In this document: positions 43,517 to 57,224 of the stretch, piece by piece
Position numbering within the stretch: the stretch's first letter is position 1
Layout of the letters: each line of letters begins with the position of its first letter
Assembly (NCBI RefSeq): GCF_964340395.1
Contig: NC_135549.1
Coordinates: 5,770,001 to 5,834,000, forward strand
DNA: 64,000 nt
Source of the DNA: Glandiceps talaboti
Lineage: Eukaryota; Hemichordata; Enteropneusta; Spengelidae
Reading direction: 5' to 3'
The notes under the pieces: generated by a model
Told to the model about the DNA's origin: nothing
What the model saw: the letters and a program-made list of their open reading frames with translations, nothing else
The model's database searches: none
Position numbers and translations under genes: made by a program

Positions 43517-45329
43517 AAAGCAAGACACTTTCCGATCATTTCAACATGCGAAAGCATGCTTTGCCAGTAAGGTTTTATGTTGTATGTATATATTCACCTG
43601 CGTCGTTTTCTGTCAATTAGAGCTTTCTTCATAACAAATAAATCTTGATTTCATAACTTAGATATACACAGGTTAATAGAATATATACAAAACTAGTTTC
43701 AACAATAATCAATCGTATGGGTAGAAGTGAAATTAGCTTAAACTACATCAAAGATTTTTAAGTAAGTTTGCAGTAGCATAACAAACGCAACTTGTATAAT
43801 ATGATTCGAACATAAATGTTAGAGGAAATGGACACGACAATGCTCTAGTTAATCCGATGTGTCATCTTATAAATATCAACTAATTCCCATACTTTGACAT
43901 ATAAAGTCATTGATTAATTATTTATTACGTTTATTCCCTGGTGACTACGCCCCATAATTAGTTTGAAAATACCAAATACTAAAGGTCAAGTCTTGCTTTG
44001 AAGTTATCAAACCTTGCTCTAAAAGTGTCTAAATTACCATCATAGTATTTAGTGCAGTAAATGTAGTCGATTTCTTTATTTTGAAGACGATGTTTTTGTC
44101 AAGAGGAGTTTGAGTAGTTGTTTCAGACTGTGCCATCATGTGACCAGTTTCCTGTCGGGGTGTTTGTATCACCTTCGCCTGTCATTCTTGGTTAACGTTA
44201 ACGAAATCAAGACATCAACTATTGATAGCTGCATGTATGTACAGTTGAATAGCAAGGCCATTCTATATCCGTGAATTGAGGATAGAGCAATAGTGGAAAG
44301 TTGTGAATGGTGTTACCATAGTGATATCGTGATGTGCGAAACGTATTCATCTGTGAGTTTTGGAAATGATACAAAGAGAAAACATTATATTAACGGGAAC
44401 ACTAAGAACAACCAAAGACTAAAGAAAAGAACAGAGCAGAGGAGTAATAGTGTACATGAAAATCGGGCTTCCTTTCGGTGTAAAAATATCGCTACAATAA
44501 TCCAAATGATTTACGAGGCATGGTTCTGCATAATGCACATGAATAACATTGAAAGTCACATTGAATGCACCATCAGACTCTACAGATTCTGGTAACTAAA
44601 TTAGAGAAAGACAATCGTGAGTAATAATTTGAACACATTCATTTGCATTAATCAGTCATTTTACACATAATCTGAAAAAGAAAACAATGCAAGAAGACGT
44701 ATTAGAACAATTGCACGTTAACAAAAACTTACGTAGCTGCATTGTTTTAGAACAAACATGGTTTGACATAACCACGCTTTCGCTACTCGTCTACTTACAG
44801 TCAATGACTCTTTGAAGTTCAAAAACAGATTAATTAAATGTGCAATATATTTTTTGCACGTGTATCTTGTAAAGAAATGTACAACTTGTTTAACCTGTTT
44901 ACTCTGAATCATCTTAACAACAGTTGGTTATCATTACTTATGGATGAAATCATAACATCAATATGTGTGCTATCGCTATCCTAATAACCCTTTCGACAAG
45001 TCTACACTGATTTTGGCAACAGTCCAGATAATAAGAGCAACCAGAGGCAGTGAAAAGGTGACACATCTCATTTCCATTTAAGCACAGCAAATGGCGACAA
45101 TCTGGAATCAAGACAGAACATAGATAGATTAGACACCTGCAACATTTTAAAGTTATCCGTGATCATAGCCCACGTATGATAATCAATCGGAATGGGTTTT
45201 TTAAATTCAAATTGAAACGACAAAACGTACTATTCTATCGTAAACACACCTTCGACAGTGTTATGTTACTATCGAAATGTAAGAGTGACCAATAATCAGA
45301 ACAGAATGTCGTGTTTTAGAAGGTTTTCT
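43517..45329. other. Non-coding right-arm stretch
   Basis: Contains the mirrored block 44130-44290. No gene recognised. Confidence 0.5.
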
Positions 45330-45860
45330 ATCATGTTACATGACTTTGTATTTTCGTTTGTGATTCTAGTCACAAGCACTCATTTTTAAGCTTCAGTGCA
45401 CCATTGTACATATTCTGTATGGACGGTTAACTAAGTCATTTTCAACTATTAAGTTGACTGCCTTAAAGATTCTAGTCGACTAAACAACATATAAGCACGA
45501 TGCATGAGAAGTAAATCACTGTATGAATCCAAATACAATGTAATGTGGGAGTCTTTGATGTGAACTAGGGAAGCGATTTACTCAAGACTCCGAAGTAGTA
45601 TATTTTCCGGTGACTTGCAATTAAGCCTCTCTTGTCAGAACTCCTTCCTTCACACGTGATGGTAATTTGCAGGAGGGAATCATGTATGAATATGGACATG
45701 GGCAGTACAATGCACTTTCAGTGTATATAATGAGAGACATTACTACGGCAAAGTCATATTTCAACACTAATCGAGATGTTCCAAATTCTCTTTATATCAC
45801 AACACAAATATACATGGAATGACTCTCTAAAGGTTATATATAGTTCAAATATGTATACAT

Positions 45861-46285
45861 GTTACACCCAATCCGTGAAACTGCCCAATTCATGAAATGT
45901 GCAATGTAACTTTGCCCAGGTCATGGAATGGTCAACCTTATGCAAATGTGAGTATAGAGTACGATCTAAAAGGGCGAAATTAAATTTTTGGGGCAAGAGT
46001 TTTGAACTGGGGTGCTGATTATCGAACTCTATTAAAAACACAAGCTACACTGAATTACAATGAAATAAGAATTGTGAAGTGATGAGTTTGTAAATACATT
46101 ATAATAAATTTGTTTGATTTTTATTCTATTTTGTGTGTGTCCTATAAAAGATGCTCATTTCATGTACTGGGCATTTCTTACCATACCCACTTCATAACCG
46201 GGGCAACACAATTAACTATTTCATGAACTTGGCAAAGTTACCTACCCATTTCATGAATTGGGCAATTTCACAGACTGGGTGTAAC
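45861..46285 (+). mobile_element. MITE family M, copy 3
   Basis: 425 bp with intact termini GTTACACCCAATCCG and GGGTGTAAC. It lies directly next to the mirrored block ending at 45845. Confidence 0.93.
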
Positions 46286-49200
46286 ATATATATACCGGGG
46301 TAGACGTTCAAAAATAATTTGCAGACATCCTCTTGTAAATTTCCCTTATTTGTCGCTTTACAAGGCTAAAACTAAATACTGATCTGGTGAGTGTACGTGC
46401 TCTGAGACGCTTATAATGATATCATTTGGTGGGTGATCGAGGGATACTTTTTTTCCAATTGTTAATCAAAGCAGAGTACACATAATATCTTTCAATGTTC
46501 GCCGAATGAACTGACAATATAATACATGAAATGTAGCCAAAAGCATGATGCTGTTTATATAGGATTTTGTGATAAAAGCCTGCACATTCACACACTGATC
46601 TTATCGAATGGACTCTCTGAGATGCACTTATTAGCGACATTTACACCAGTCTGAGACTGGATATTCTATGACACAAGGGAGCGAGTGTATGTGTGTGCGT
46701 AGGTGTATATTATTCAAATTACTCTTGTGTCGGTCCCTTTTGAAAAGTGTGGATATCCCTGTATGTGATCATATTGTGTGCATGTGTTACCGATATGATG
46801 AGTTCATTTTTCAACCGATTCAATTCATCTTAATTTTCTAACTTCTGGTAATTGTTTTCTTTATTCTACATACTTACTTTCATCACTTAACTTTCTGTCT
46901 TAATAGTCCGCACTACAGGCAAGTTTCACGTAGTTGTAAGGTGGCTGGCACGGTTCTTTATGCTTAGATTAGTTTGTTTTAAATAACAACAGTTAAATTC
47001 ATTGGTACATTTACTTTAGTTACTGTTGATATAATATGTAGCTATGCATATTGTATTAAGCATCTTTAATGTAAAGTGTTTTATTGAGTATATGTTTCAT
47101 AGAGTTGTATACATGTACATGTACCTGGCCGGCACTGCAACGATAGTAACTTGCTGTGTATTTTTTCTAGGCAATATTCTTCTGTTTAACCAAAGACACT
47201 CGATTAATTAATTTTAAAGTTAATGAGTATATCTAGGTTAATAGTTATTCTACATAGTGACTATATTTCCTATAAGTAAACATTGAAACACAGTAACAGA
47301 ATATAAAAAACATGAATAGGTTTTATTTTGTATGTATTAAGTCACAGAGACCATACAAGTTATCTTTCCACCATGTCCATGTTTCAAAAGGTTTTTCAAC
47401 ACATGCTCTATGTGTGAACGCCTGTGACGACGTCTTATGCTACTGTCGTGTCGGAACACTCAAAGCCGTCCTACCTGAGATGAGAACAGGAAATGGCCGC
47501 GCCTGAGATACTTGTATTATGCTTATTCTGCAAAAACTGTCGTTTGCTGTCTAGCTCTGTGGCAGTGCAATAGTTACATGTCCGACGCGAAGAACTTACA
47601 TTAATTTACACAGAACTAATTTTGGCATCGGCCAAGACATGTTTCAAAACATGTCCATATGACAAGATGTATACATGGAAGTATGAGTCTGACACGAAAC
47701 TCACATCTATAAACATAGTAGATGCAGATGGGATTAAGGTCAAAGTTGTTGTTTTTTTTGAGTTAACATTTAGTTCGTTACTTTTTAATAACAAATATGG
47801 TCACTGAATGGCTAAACTGACCATGATCACAAAATAACGTGCCTAATTCCACTACAGTGTCGGATATTCTACTTACTTGTTTACTTTAATTTGGTCTCAT
47901 TGTACTTCGACTCACTGTAATGTCTAAGATTGCATTATTTGTGGTTTTTATCATCCCATCGCTGCCACCAGTTCCAAATCTATTGCTGCCATTCGGGTTA
48001 GGGTTAAGTACCATGATATCAGCCTAAAGCAATCCAGTTGCTGCTGACAACCATGTAATGAATCAATTATCAGTTGTGGTGTGAGAACAGGAGTGGGTCT
48101 CACAGGTGTCAAGAGTGTGCCAATTTAATAATTTCGAATTGAATTGTGGCCTTCAGCTCAGCCAATGAGATCCAAGCATATTTATTTATTAATAGTGTAA
48201 CAGTGCCTTCACACACATCCACATAGCGGTCATAGTGGGAAATAATTAATGCCTTTAAAACTTTCAACATGATGGCAGCGGTGGGATTAAGTCCTTGCCA
48301 TTGATTCTAGGACTCGTGTCCTTTTACATATCTGACAGCATTTACCTCATGTAATGAACTACTTAAATGGGGGGGGGGGGTCATGTTTGATATTTTAGAA
48401 AGAAAGCTGAGGGAGGGCCGCCTTGTGGAACGATGGAGACGGGAGTCACATTTTCCGCAAGAGTCCAATCCTGATCCCCCTGTAATTACTGAAGGCTCCC
48501 TTGCCATGCGTTAAAAGCGTATATGGTAAGATCATGCAACAAACGAACAATTCTGCATTAGTTTACAACACGTGACTTCTATAAATTTAACCAATCAACA
48601 GCTGCTGTCAGATGGCACTTTTTTATAATTTCCTTTGGGGAACATGGGGAAGGATTATTTGCAGGATATCTCAAATAGATTAAGACAATTCTTTATGGAA
48701 ATATTACTTATGAGATCAGGACTGACTAAACATTTTGATGGAGGTCTGTGATTAACATGGTATACCAAACAAGTGAAATTGAAAACTTGAGCATTATAGT
48801 TATCTCGATTATAGATTGATTTACATAGAACACCATCAAGAGAATTCATATGAGATAAGGGCCAAATACTGATTTTGAGTTACTTCAAGTATCGGATCCA
48901 AGTACATCATGAGGAACTGAATCTGTAGTTGCCGTGGTTACCAGCATATGACAAATATGAAATTAGCCCTTTGCCAAACTATGGCTGATGTAATTATCCA
49001 CAAGTAATTGCACACAATAATCAACTTACAATTGTGTATGTATTGCCAACATGTCATTTGCGCAAGTTATCTCTGAACTATTCGGTGTTCACGTATTCCC
49101 ACTTGTACCTGGATGCCTTTTAAATTGGGCATAGTTAAAGAGATACTCTGCTAAATACCCACATATCAGACAGTCAGATGTTAGATCACCATGATCTTTC

Positions 49201-49659
49201 TATTGTCAACTAAAATATCCACACCCTCCTACAATAGTACAATGCATTTATTGCACTTATCACCTGCCTTGATGAATAGAAAGGCACACACCAGGACGAC
49301 ATATGGAATCTACCAGTTGACACGTTAACTCAGCTGGCGCGGCTAGTATTCAGGGTACGTGTGTCTGTGTCTGAGTACTGACGCCTCCTAAACCTGAATT
49401 ATTTATTCCACTTGTTGTGTTTTGCTAACACGTGTGGCTTTGAATGATCAATTATGTAAAAAACACACTTCTATCATCTTAACCCAAGGCAGTCATTGTG
49501 AAATAGACACACGAACAGGATGGACACGTGGAAATCATATATTATAAATATGTCATGAAAGCCTATCTATGACATACAGGATGGGATAGGGGCCACAAGG
49601 AATGGAGAAATACGAATGAACGAACACACACGCACACACACACACAATAAGTAAGGAAG

Positions 49660-49660
<1 letters not shown>
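46286..49660. other. Non-coding stretch
   Basis: No gene recognised. Contains a poly-G run at 48369-48380 and two telomere-like GGGTTA units at about 47997-48008, too short to mean much. Confidence 0.5.
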
Positions 49661-49690
<30 letters not shown>

Positions 49691-49691
49691 G

Positions 49692-49734
<43 letters not shown>

Positions 49735-49737
49735 ATA
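49661..49737. repeat. (AAAT)n microsatellite
   Basis: AAAT repeats with one interruption, preceded by a short (CA)n at 49626-49646. Confidence 0.96.
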
Positions 49738-50105
49738 CAACATGTCGTAGCGCAAAAATTGCTTGTACTAAAAACTATTACTTGATCTAAGAAATTAGAG
49801 AGTGCAGATTAAAATTATTGATTGTGGTTCTGGCTGGTTGTGGCAAATAAAAAGAATTAAAGCACACACGGAGTTCGACGAAACCATCTCTTTATCTTGT
49901 GTTGAAGCTCGGACTTGGTATCACAGGCAGCCCAGGAACCGTGTTACAAACAAAAAAAACAAACAGACAAGCGAACAAACAATTAAATGATGCTAATTTT
50001 ACTAGTATACAGCTCCGTATATACATATGAAATACATGAGTTTAAAATTGCAATTTCCCTTACACTTGCATGTGTTGTTTGTTTGTGTATGTTTCGTAAT
50101 TGTTT

Positions 50106-50145
50106 TTGTTTGTTTGTTTGTTTGTTTGTTTGTTTGTTTGTTTGC
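50106..50145. repeat. (TTTG)n microsatellite
   Basis: About ten TTTG units. Confidence 0.95.
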
Positions 50146-50929
50146 TTGCTTTTAACACGGTTACTAGGCCCCTGTGTTCACCACGCAAAACATGTTCCGT
50201 TCAGCGCACAGTTCACAATCGATGCTTGGTGCTTAGCTTGCAATCAGATATATTGTTTAGAATTTCTTCATTATAGATTCATCTATCTTGCAGTGAATTT
50301 CCTCAATTGTTTACCCTGTCCTTAAAATATTGAGCATATTTACCGCAAACGTCAGCCATAAATAAATCTAGTACGTTAATTCTCTGCTAACTTAGCATTT
50401 GACGTAAATAACTCAGCCATCTGGTAGTAATAACATGATACATGTAATTCACTACCAACTAATTTACATACAAGGTAAACACTCACTGATTTACAAAAAA
50501 AAACTTAAACAATTTTTGACCCGGCTGGGGGGGGGGGGGGGGGTTCAATCCTAAGTCAATGTCAAGATCAACATACTTTTACTGAATGTCATCACTTTGT
50601 GACAATATGCCCGATTTGCTACGAGGTTAACGACACAACTGTGTTGTATGTCAAGAATATTTCACGGTGTTAATATTGTACACTTCAATGGTTTTAGTAT
50701 TTCAACATTGAGAACTTGTGTCACAATATACTTCATGCAATTTGACAGGAAGCCGATTGTCCTACAGAACATCTTTGCCGTGATCTTTAGCCATAACATC
50801 TCCTGATTCTTAAGGGACGGATTACATCAATATCCATTTATCTTCCAACCTACAGCTTGCGTCTCAAAGTGGGAAAATACGTCATTTACAATGCGCTTGT
50901 TACTATTAAATGTTGATGTCTTTATTATA
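50146..50929. other. Non-coding stretch with poly-G tract
   Basis: Homopolymer G run at 50526-50543. Nothing else recognised. Confidence 0.5.
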
Positions 50930-51590
50930 CCCGAATTCGTTGGCAGTTATCTTCAGAGTACAATTATGATTATCGTTGGCGCCCATGCATTTGTGAGAGA
51001 CAATTTAGATAGCACAGGATACCTTTTCTCGAGATGTCATACAAGATTGATGGTAGTCAATGTGATTGTTGGAATTAGCAGCATAGATGCATAAAGCTTC
51101 CATCATAATTGTATCAGCCGGGTCAAAGGTACATGTTAACTAGATGTATTATTGTTAAATCTTTAATGAAGAATGCGTTGACTCATTGTAGAAAAGGTGT
51201 TAGATTTATCTCTTAGCTGCAACAATATCATCTATCAATGTACACCCGTTTAATGGGATTATGATCTGAAGAAACGAACGTATTATTTTACAAGTAAAAT
51301 GCGTTTGGCTTTTTAAGACTAGCCTTTTAATTTTCATCTCGATGAAATTGTGTCTTGAAATAACTTCATATACGTTTCAGTTTGCATATATCTCCGATAT
51401 CTCGTGGCTTTTTGCCCCCTCGTTATGAGCCTGAAAATAGAAAATCAGACTATCAAGGCTTGATTAACAGAACCAAATGGAGTAACACTGTATTAAAAAG
51501 ATATAAAAACCTCGAGCGTACAAATTCTATAAAGAATATCCCCTTTACATATTACGCTGATAGGGACCTATGGCAATGTGTATATAGACA

Positions 51591-52214
51591 GATTTTGTGT
51601 GTGATAATAGTCGCTTGACAATGTCCCCGCCTTATTGGAAATTACCCGTGAGACGTAAACTACACACAATTAACATTTTAAGTGGCACGTTATTTGTAGG
51701 AAAGATCATGCCCTGTTATTGCATACAGCTAGTGGATTACTGAAACCTAATTCAATTTGACAAGTTTGACTATACACGCGGGTAGAGAAGAAACACTGAC
51801 TAACTGAACTAACTAGAATATCGGTATAAAGATTAAGTCATCCTCGAGGCTTTCTTTGTTATCTTTCAGTTATCATTAAATTTAGGAAATAAATTTAGCA
51901 ATTCAAAATATATAATTGACTATTTGAAACATGTCTTGTGTAAAGTTACAACAGTTCAATCAGTCATTTGGGTGCAATTTTCGTTGGTTAATTTAACAGA
52001 ATGTTCCCCAAGTGGAGAGTTTTACCTGGAAACTACTTTGCAACCACTAATGGGCTTTTTGCTTCATGCAAACAGAACCAAATCTTCATAGAAGACACAA
52101 TTCCCTCAAATAATTTATTTCTATGTAACTGATTGATGACATCATCTAAAAGCAATTACACTTAGTGGCAACAAGTTAATACTAAACATAAACACAGGAA
52201 ATGGCTGGACTTCA
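51591..52214. other. Non-coding stretch
   Basis: Nothing recognised. Confidence 0.5.
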
Positions 52215-52790
52215 GTTATTCACCCTGAAGGTCAAAGTCAAGGTCACAGGTCCAAGGGCTCAAAAGAAAGTTTACACCTAATTATATGGGATTACACACT
52301 TGAGTCTTTGTCGTTTTGAGTTATGCGGTAAATCATTACTATTCCCTCCACAAATATAACCATCATTCATTAACAAGTTATACGACCACCAAAAGTAATG
52401 CAATTGTATATTTATCTTGTTCTGAGTTACCGTTAGGCATGGTTTTATGGTCAAACTCAAGGGTAAAGGTTACTATGTAAATAGAAAGCTTGTAATGTGA
52501 TTATATAGACAGACATACTTGAATAAACTCTCTATATATAATCGCTTTTGTGTTATGCAATAATACATTGATTTAATATCCAAAATATGGCCGTCATTCA
52601 GTAAAAAGTGCAGATAGGCAAACATATGGCTTGATTTTTAAAATTGACCTTGAAGGTCAATTTAAAAGATTAATGTCTAAAAAGAAAGCTTGTGATAATA
52701 AGGGGTAGGCTGTTGAACGGAGTCCATATCTATGATAGCCTTTGAGTTATACTGTAAATATTGATTTTTAACTACAAATAGGAATAGGGC
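52215..52790 (+). repeat. Tandem repeats of about 200 bp with AAGGTCA motifs
   Basis: About three imperfect units share 'aaagaaagcttgt' or 'aaaagaaagttt', a phrase like 'gttttgagttatgc', 'aatcattcatt' variants and GGTCA motifs ('gaaggtcaaagtcaaggtca'; 'gaccttgaaggtcaa'). At 52641-52663 an 11-bp perfect inverted repeat (AAATTGACCTT, G, complement) holds two opposed AAGGTCA half-sites, the core recognised by several nuclear receptors. Function is not implied; this may be an old transposable element. Confidence 0.6.
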
Positions 52791-53945
52791 GCTGATCTTA
52801 CACCACCGTCGGCACGTGCGTGTTGAACTTCCTTCTGTCCCACTAAATTCACCACGAATTTACACGTCGGTTGTGTCTGCTCGTCGCATGCAGACGTCGA
52901 CTATTTCACACTCTTGCATAGGCCTACCAGTGTCGCCGTCAATCAAAATAGAAATATATTTAGCTTCGTTTCTGATATCCTTAGCTAAGTCATTCCTGAT
53001 TCATCCAGCAATTGTCCTGATCATCCCTGAGCACTTGTGAGTGTTATCATAGGTTGGATTTAATACCTACGCCATTTTTTCAGAGCAGTAGCAATAACTC
53101 CGAAATAGTGAAAATGACAGTCCTTGTTTGGCTATCAGATAGGCAATATTTATCTTTATTTTAATTTTTGCTATTCTATTATCATCCTTTAAGTACTAGT
53201 TATACCAAGGGACTGGCCGCCACTGGTTTCGCTAAATATATGTCTTTTGAATTCGCTCGAACGTGAGTTATCGCATTAGAGTGTTCCATTAACGTTTGTT
53301 TGTTTTTCAACCAATTTTCCTCGTTCCAAAGCGAATCAGAAATCTCTTTCGAGAATTTACAATATCGACACCATACTGTAAATACTGTCAATTTTTACAT
53401 CTTTAGATTTTCCAGACTGTGACGATCGCACTTTTCAAGTAACAACATTTTGAAATGTCACCTGTTGTCTTGTTGCAATTAGCGGGTTGTTCATCATTGC
53501 CATCACTCGTACCTGGCTAACTAGCTGGAGAAACGAAATGAGTTACATGTCATTTACTCATACTGGAACCGATGGTTCTCCGTTGTGTAGGTACTCGCGG
53601 TCAAAGTGTCATGATTTGAGGAGAGACTAAAATCTTTAAAATCACCGATGTCAGGGGCAAACGGGAGTAGTCAATGAACAACCAGCAAAAAGGGGCAAAT
53701 TGTGCCGTGTCGAAATCGGAGGCTTGTCGACATAATGATGTACAACAACAAACCTATCAAATTTGTGTACACTGCTCATGTGAATGGGTCGTCCATTGTT
53801 ATCTAGCTAATGGAAAGTGTTAATCAAATGTAACGTCAACAACGTTGTCTGTCTTCATATGTGTTGATACATTGGAGTCAGAGTATGTCAGTCAGGATAT
53901 TTCGTCTACACTGCGACGTATAAATTACCTGCAAGTGCGTCAAAA
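52791..53945. other. Non-coding stretch
   Basis: Nothing recognised. Confidence 0.5.
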
Positions 53946-54067
53946 TTGCCGGTAAAATGCCGGTAAATTTGAAATTTCACCGTTTATATAACAGTAAATT
54001 TAGAATGTCACCTGCTGAATGCCGATAGTTATAGAATTCACCGGCATTGGCACATTTTTCACCGGCA
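53946..54067. repeat. Small foldback with GCCGGT motifs
   Basis: The left side has 'ttgccggtaaaatgccggta' and the right side the complement with small indels ('caccggcattggcacattt', 'caccggcaa'). The interior has near-palindromic 'ggtaaatttgaaatttcacc'. Likely a short non-autonomous element about 120 bp long. Confidence 0.5.
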
Positions 54068-54534
54068 ACTTCCGAGGCTGCTCGGCCGGGGAGTATCGAA
54101 TGAAGTAAAAACAAGATTTCAATTTTGAAATATTATAGTGAAGAGATCGTATGAACTTATGTAGCATGATTCTCCAGCATGATTGCCTGCAGATGCGATC
54201 TTACGGCCAACCACAACATGTAATAATGTGACGCTTTTATAGAACGTTGTAACATAGATCTCACTGTTGGAGTTTTTAAGGCCAAGAAAAAAATTGTTTC
54301 TGGTCAGTGTGCATCACTTAAATATCCAGCTTCGATCTTTCTTATCTCTTGTTAGTCCAGCCAATGCAGACTGCAGATCCAAGGTAAACCCAAAATAACT
54401 CTCCCTACGTCAATTGCTACTTCAGGGAAGACCACTGCAGAATTTATCATGAATAATAATATTAAAACAAATTCGCGTCCTCACACCACTTTAGACAACG
54501 TTTCAGCAACAGCAACTTTCTTATTTGTGGCCTA

Positions 54535-54735
54535 CAGGTCTAATTACCGAAAATATGCCAATAACCTATCAAAACTAAAAGCTACATCGATAATATTTTC
54601 AGGACATATGCGCTTTGGTGTCGCAAATGTATGAACCAAATTATATTGAATTTGAAGCGTGCACCCTTAAGATATAGCCTAATTACCGGAACCTATTAAT
54701 TACATAAATTGTTCATTAATATTCATGGATGCTTA
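54535..54735 (-). mobile_element. Repeat family D, copy 4 (fragment)
   Basis: Reverse-strand body unit: complements of 'ggtacata'-, 'acttcaaattcaatataattt'- and 'cggtaattag'-type motifs ('ccaaattatattgaatttga', 'gatatagcctaattaccgg'). Confidence 0.65.
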
Positions 54736-54984
54736 CCAAAACCTAATGAGTTCTTGACATTAGGCGTAAGAAACATCTGTGTGGTTCCGATTACATTCAA
54801 TTTTAAAATAGGTGGGGTAGGTAGATTTGTTTATTTTATTTTATTATATATTTTTACATGTGCGAGTGTCTAGTACAGGTTTTCCACATGGTCTCTGTGT
54901 TGTTTATTTCTTCCTATAAGATGTATAGCCATTGCAGATTGGACGAGTAGTTTTATATTGTCTTTTTAAATTGATGTCAGTTTC

Positions 54985-55235
54985 CGCATCCACTTTTTGT
55001 TGCGAGACCTGTAAGAGTTCAACCATGATTGTGCCTCAGTCAACCCAACTGTATAATTGGGACCTGATAGGAAAGAGGTTGCAACGTGAATGCTATGCGC
55101 TTATAGAGTCTGCAATGGATTGTATTCTCCCCAGGGAGTTGCGGAAGTATGAAGGACCGTTGTGCTGCCAATGGTCCGTAGCAGGCGTAATAACTGAGCA
55201 ACTTGAGCTTTCAAGTGGAAAGGGGCTTCATTAAT
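54985..55235 (+). mobile_element. tRNA-derived SINE family, copy 2 (head lost)
   Basis: Body only: 'gttcaaccatgattgtgcct', 'aactgtataattgggacct', then 'gaggttgcaacgtgaatgct' and 'ctccccagggagttgc'. The first two motifs match SINE copy 1 at 39938-40225. The 100-codon frame here is a by-product. Confidence 0.7.
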
Positions 55236-55840
55236 TCACATTTAATATTATACCAAATTATTGCAGGGTTTATTCAAAATAGTGAATGTACTTGGGACAA
55301 TGATTGGTTATAAGTGTATGTAATGTGCTGTGGCACTTTTTCCACAGATGTTTTACTTAGTTATGTCAAAGTTCTTTGGTTGCATTGTCGGCTTGGGTCT
55401 TTGTGGTACGATATGTGTATCGGTCCCTAAGGCGACATGATAGACAACATTGTGAGTCGGACTTCTCTTCTCCGTTCCTGTAGTGGTCATATGTGTTGTT
55501 TTTCTTAAAACAGTTTGTTGATACAAGCTAATTCTCTTGCTCTTTACTTGTTTGAGAGGAATCGTGCTACACTGCCTATGTACGAGTTCTAATTTGATTG
55601 AGTGATGGTCCCATGTGACTTCACCATATAGGAGAAAGCTAATGATGGAAGTAACTTTCCTTTATTGGACAGGTTGTAAGTGAGTGCGTTCCACTTACAG
55701 TCGTCAGATAGGATAAGGCAGTGGTACAGACTGTGGTACTTCTTTGTAGATATCACTATTTAGCATAGGTTGGTTTTACTTTTGATACTCTGTATGTAGC
55801 ATTTGGTCGCACTTAAAGACACCCATTATGATATATATAT
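55236..55840. other. Non-coding stretch
   Basis: Nothing recognised. Confidence 0.5.
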
Positions 55841-55971
55841 AACTCAGTGAGTATCAATCTGCTAAGACAGTGCTCTATACCGCAGTGGCAGAGCGCAATA
55901 GTTTTGGTAGTACTGGAACTCTTTCTTGGTTGTAACTCGGAGTTTCACGCATTGCGCGATCATCAGACAAC
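55841..55971 (-). mobile_element. Hammerhead-bearing element, family A copy 5 (most complete single copy)
   Basis: 131 bp on the minus strand: ribozyme (55971-55929), then 'caagaaagagttccagtact', 'gcgctctgccactgcggta', 'tagagcactgtcttagcaga' and the end 'actcactgagtt' abutting a short (AT)n. Not paired with an inverted partner, and no PLE coding piece is visible nearby. Confidence 0.85.
55929..55971 (-). ncRNA. Type I hammerhead ribozyme (family A, intact core)
   Basis: Minus strand: GTTGT (55971-55967), CTGATGA (55966-55960), stem II CGCG/TGCG with loop CAA, GAA (55946-55944), stem III ACT/AGT with loop CCG, GTT cleavage triplet (H17 at 55934), ACAAC (55933-55929). Sequence identical in core to 32179-32221. 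Confidence 0.88.
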
Positions 55972-56984
55972 GCAGAACAATGTCATGATGTCATGATTTC
56001 GGGAAATTTTATGCAAGTCACTCAATAAGTAGCAAGGTATAAGTAGACAAATTGTCCATGGTTATTAGCTGCAATCGTGCTGTAATGGATGGCCTTTCCT
56101 TTTAAACGCCTTATTTCAAACATCATCACACTTTAAATGTGTATGAATAGATGACGGTCTTATGAATAGATAGAAGGGCTTGCTAAGACCTTCTTAAAAT
56201 CAGTTGACAGCCTTTAGCAATTATTGAGAATAGAGTCGTAGCTAGTCTTTAGCAGCAGATCTAACAAGTCTCGAGTGTAATGAAGACTTTTGAACCACTT
56301 GACTGACATCAATCGACGAGTTGAAACCTTCGGTTCGGCAGATAATCCACCCACACGTCTTCCTTTTGCCAATAAGTTTTAAGGTATCAAATAGTAAAGT
56401 ATAGTAAATGTATAGAAGCACCTTGTAGAGCAGAACAACGTGACTATATTTCTGTACACAGATAGCGCTGAGATCGGACCAGGGAGATCCCCGTCCATCC
56501 AGGGCATCATTGTAGACAGATAGATGCAGCTTTTTGAAACACTTTTTTCTTGGAAGATATGCTGGAGAAAAGTTTGCTTATTGCCGCCGGTAGGGGGTGG
56601 TTTGAGAGAGTGTTGATGTACACTGGTCGGTCATTTGGTTTCCTGTATGGCCTGCATTCTCCATTTAAGAGGTTTAGAGTGGTGTCTAGAAAGTTTGCAG
56701 TCTTTAAATTGGTTTGAATGGTTATTTCAATCGGAGTGCGCTGAAGACTTTGGTTATTTCTTTCTTTATACGTTCTGCTTGGTTCGAATTGATGTTTTTG
56801 AAGACAGGTAAACCGCCTTCGTATATATATTCGTGTATATGTGTGTGTATTTATTTGCTCAGTATGTATTTTTGTATGTATTAATCTTCACCGTTATGTT
56901 TAAATGGAGTTAAATATGGTACATATTATTATGTTCAGATTATTTCCTAAATCGTACACATACTTTAGTTGTACTATAATCAAT
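55972..56984. other. Non-coding stretch
   Basis: Nothing recognised. Confidence 0.5.
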
Positions 56985-57224
56985 ATTTATGTTAGTTAGG
57001 ATGTACCTACAGCTATAGGTCAATGATAGCGGCACTTTGAGGAATACAATGATAGCGAACTGAAGCAGCTGAAATAACGATTATCCACGGTTGATCGAAT
57101 AAAATATATCACAATTACCTCAGGTACAGCCAGAACTATTTAAGATTACCTTAAGATCAATTCATTACCAATATGAACTTTTCTCCTCCTGATATTCGGC
57201 CAGCTTGAGTATTTTCCTTGACAT

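Noticed and set aside
47994-48012. Interstitial telomere-like GGGTTAGGGTTA
   Set aside because: Only two units; expected by chance in this much sequence.
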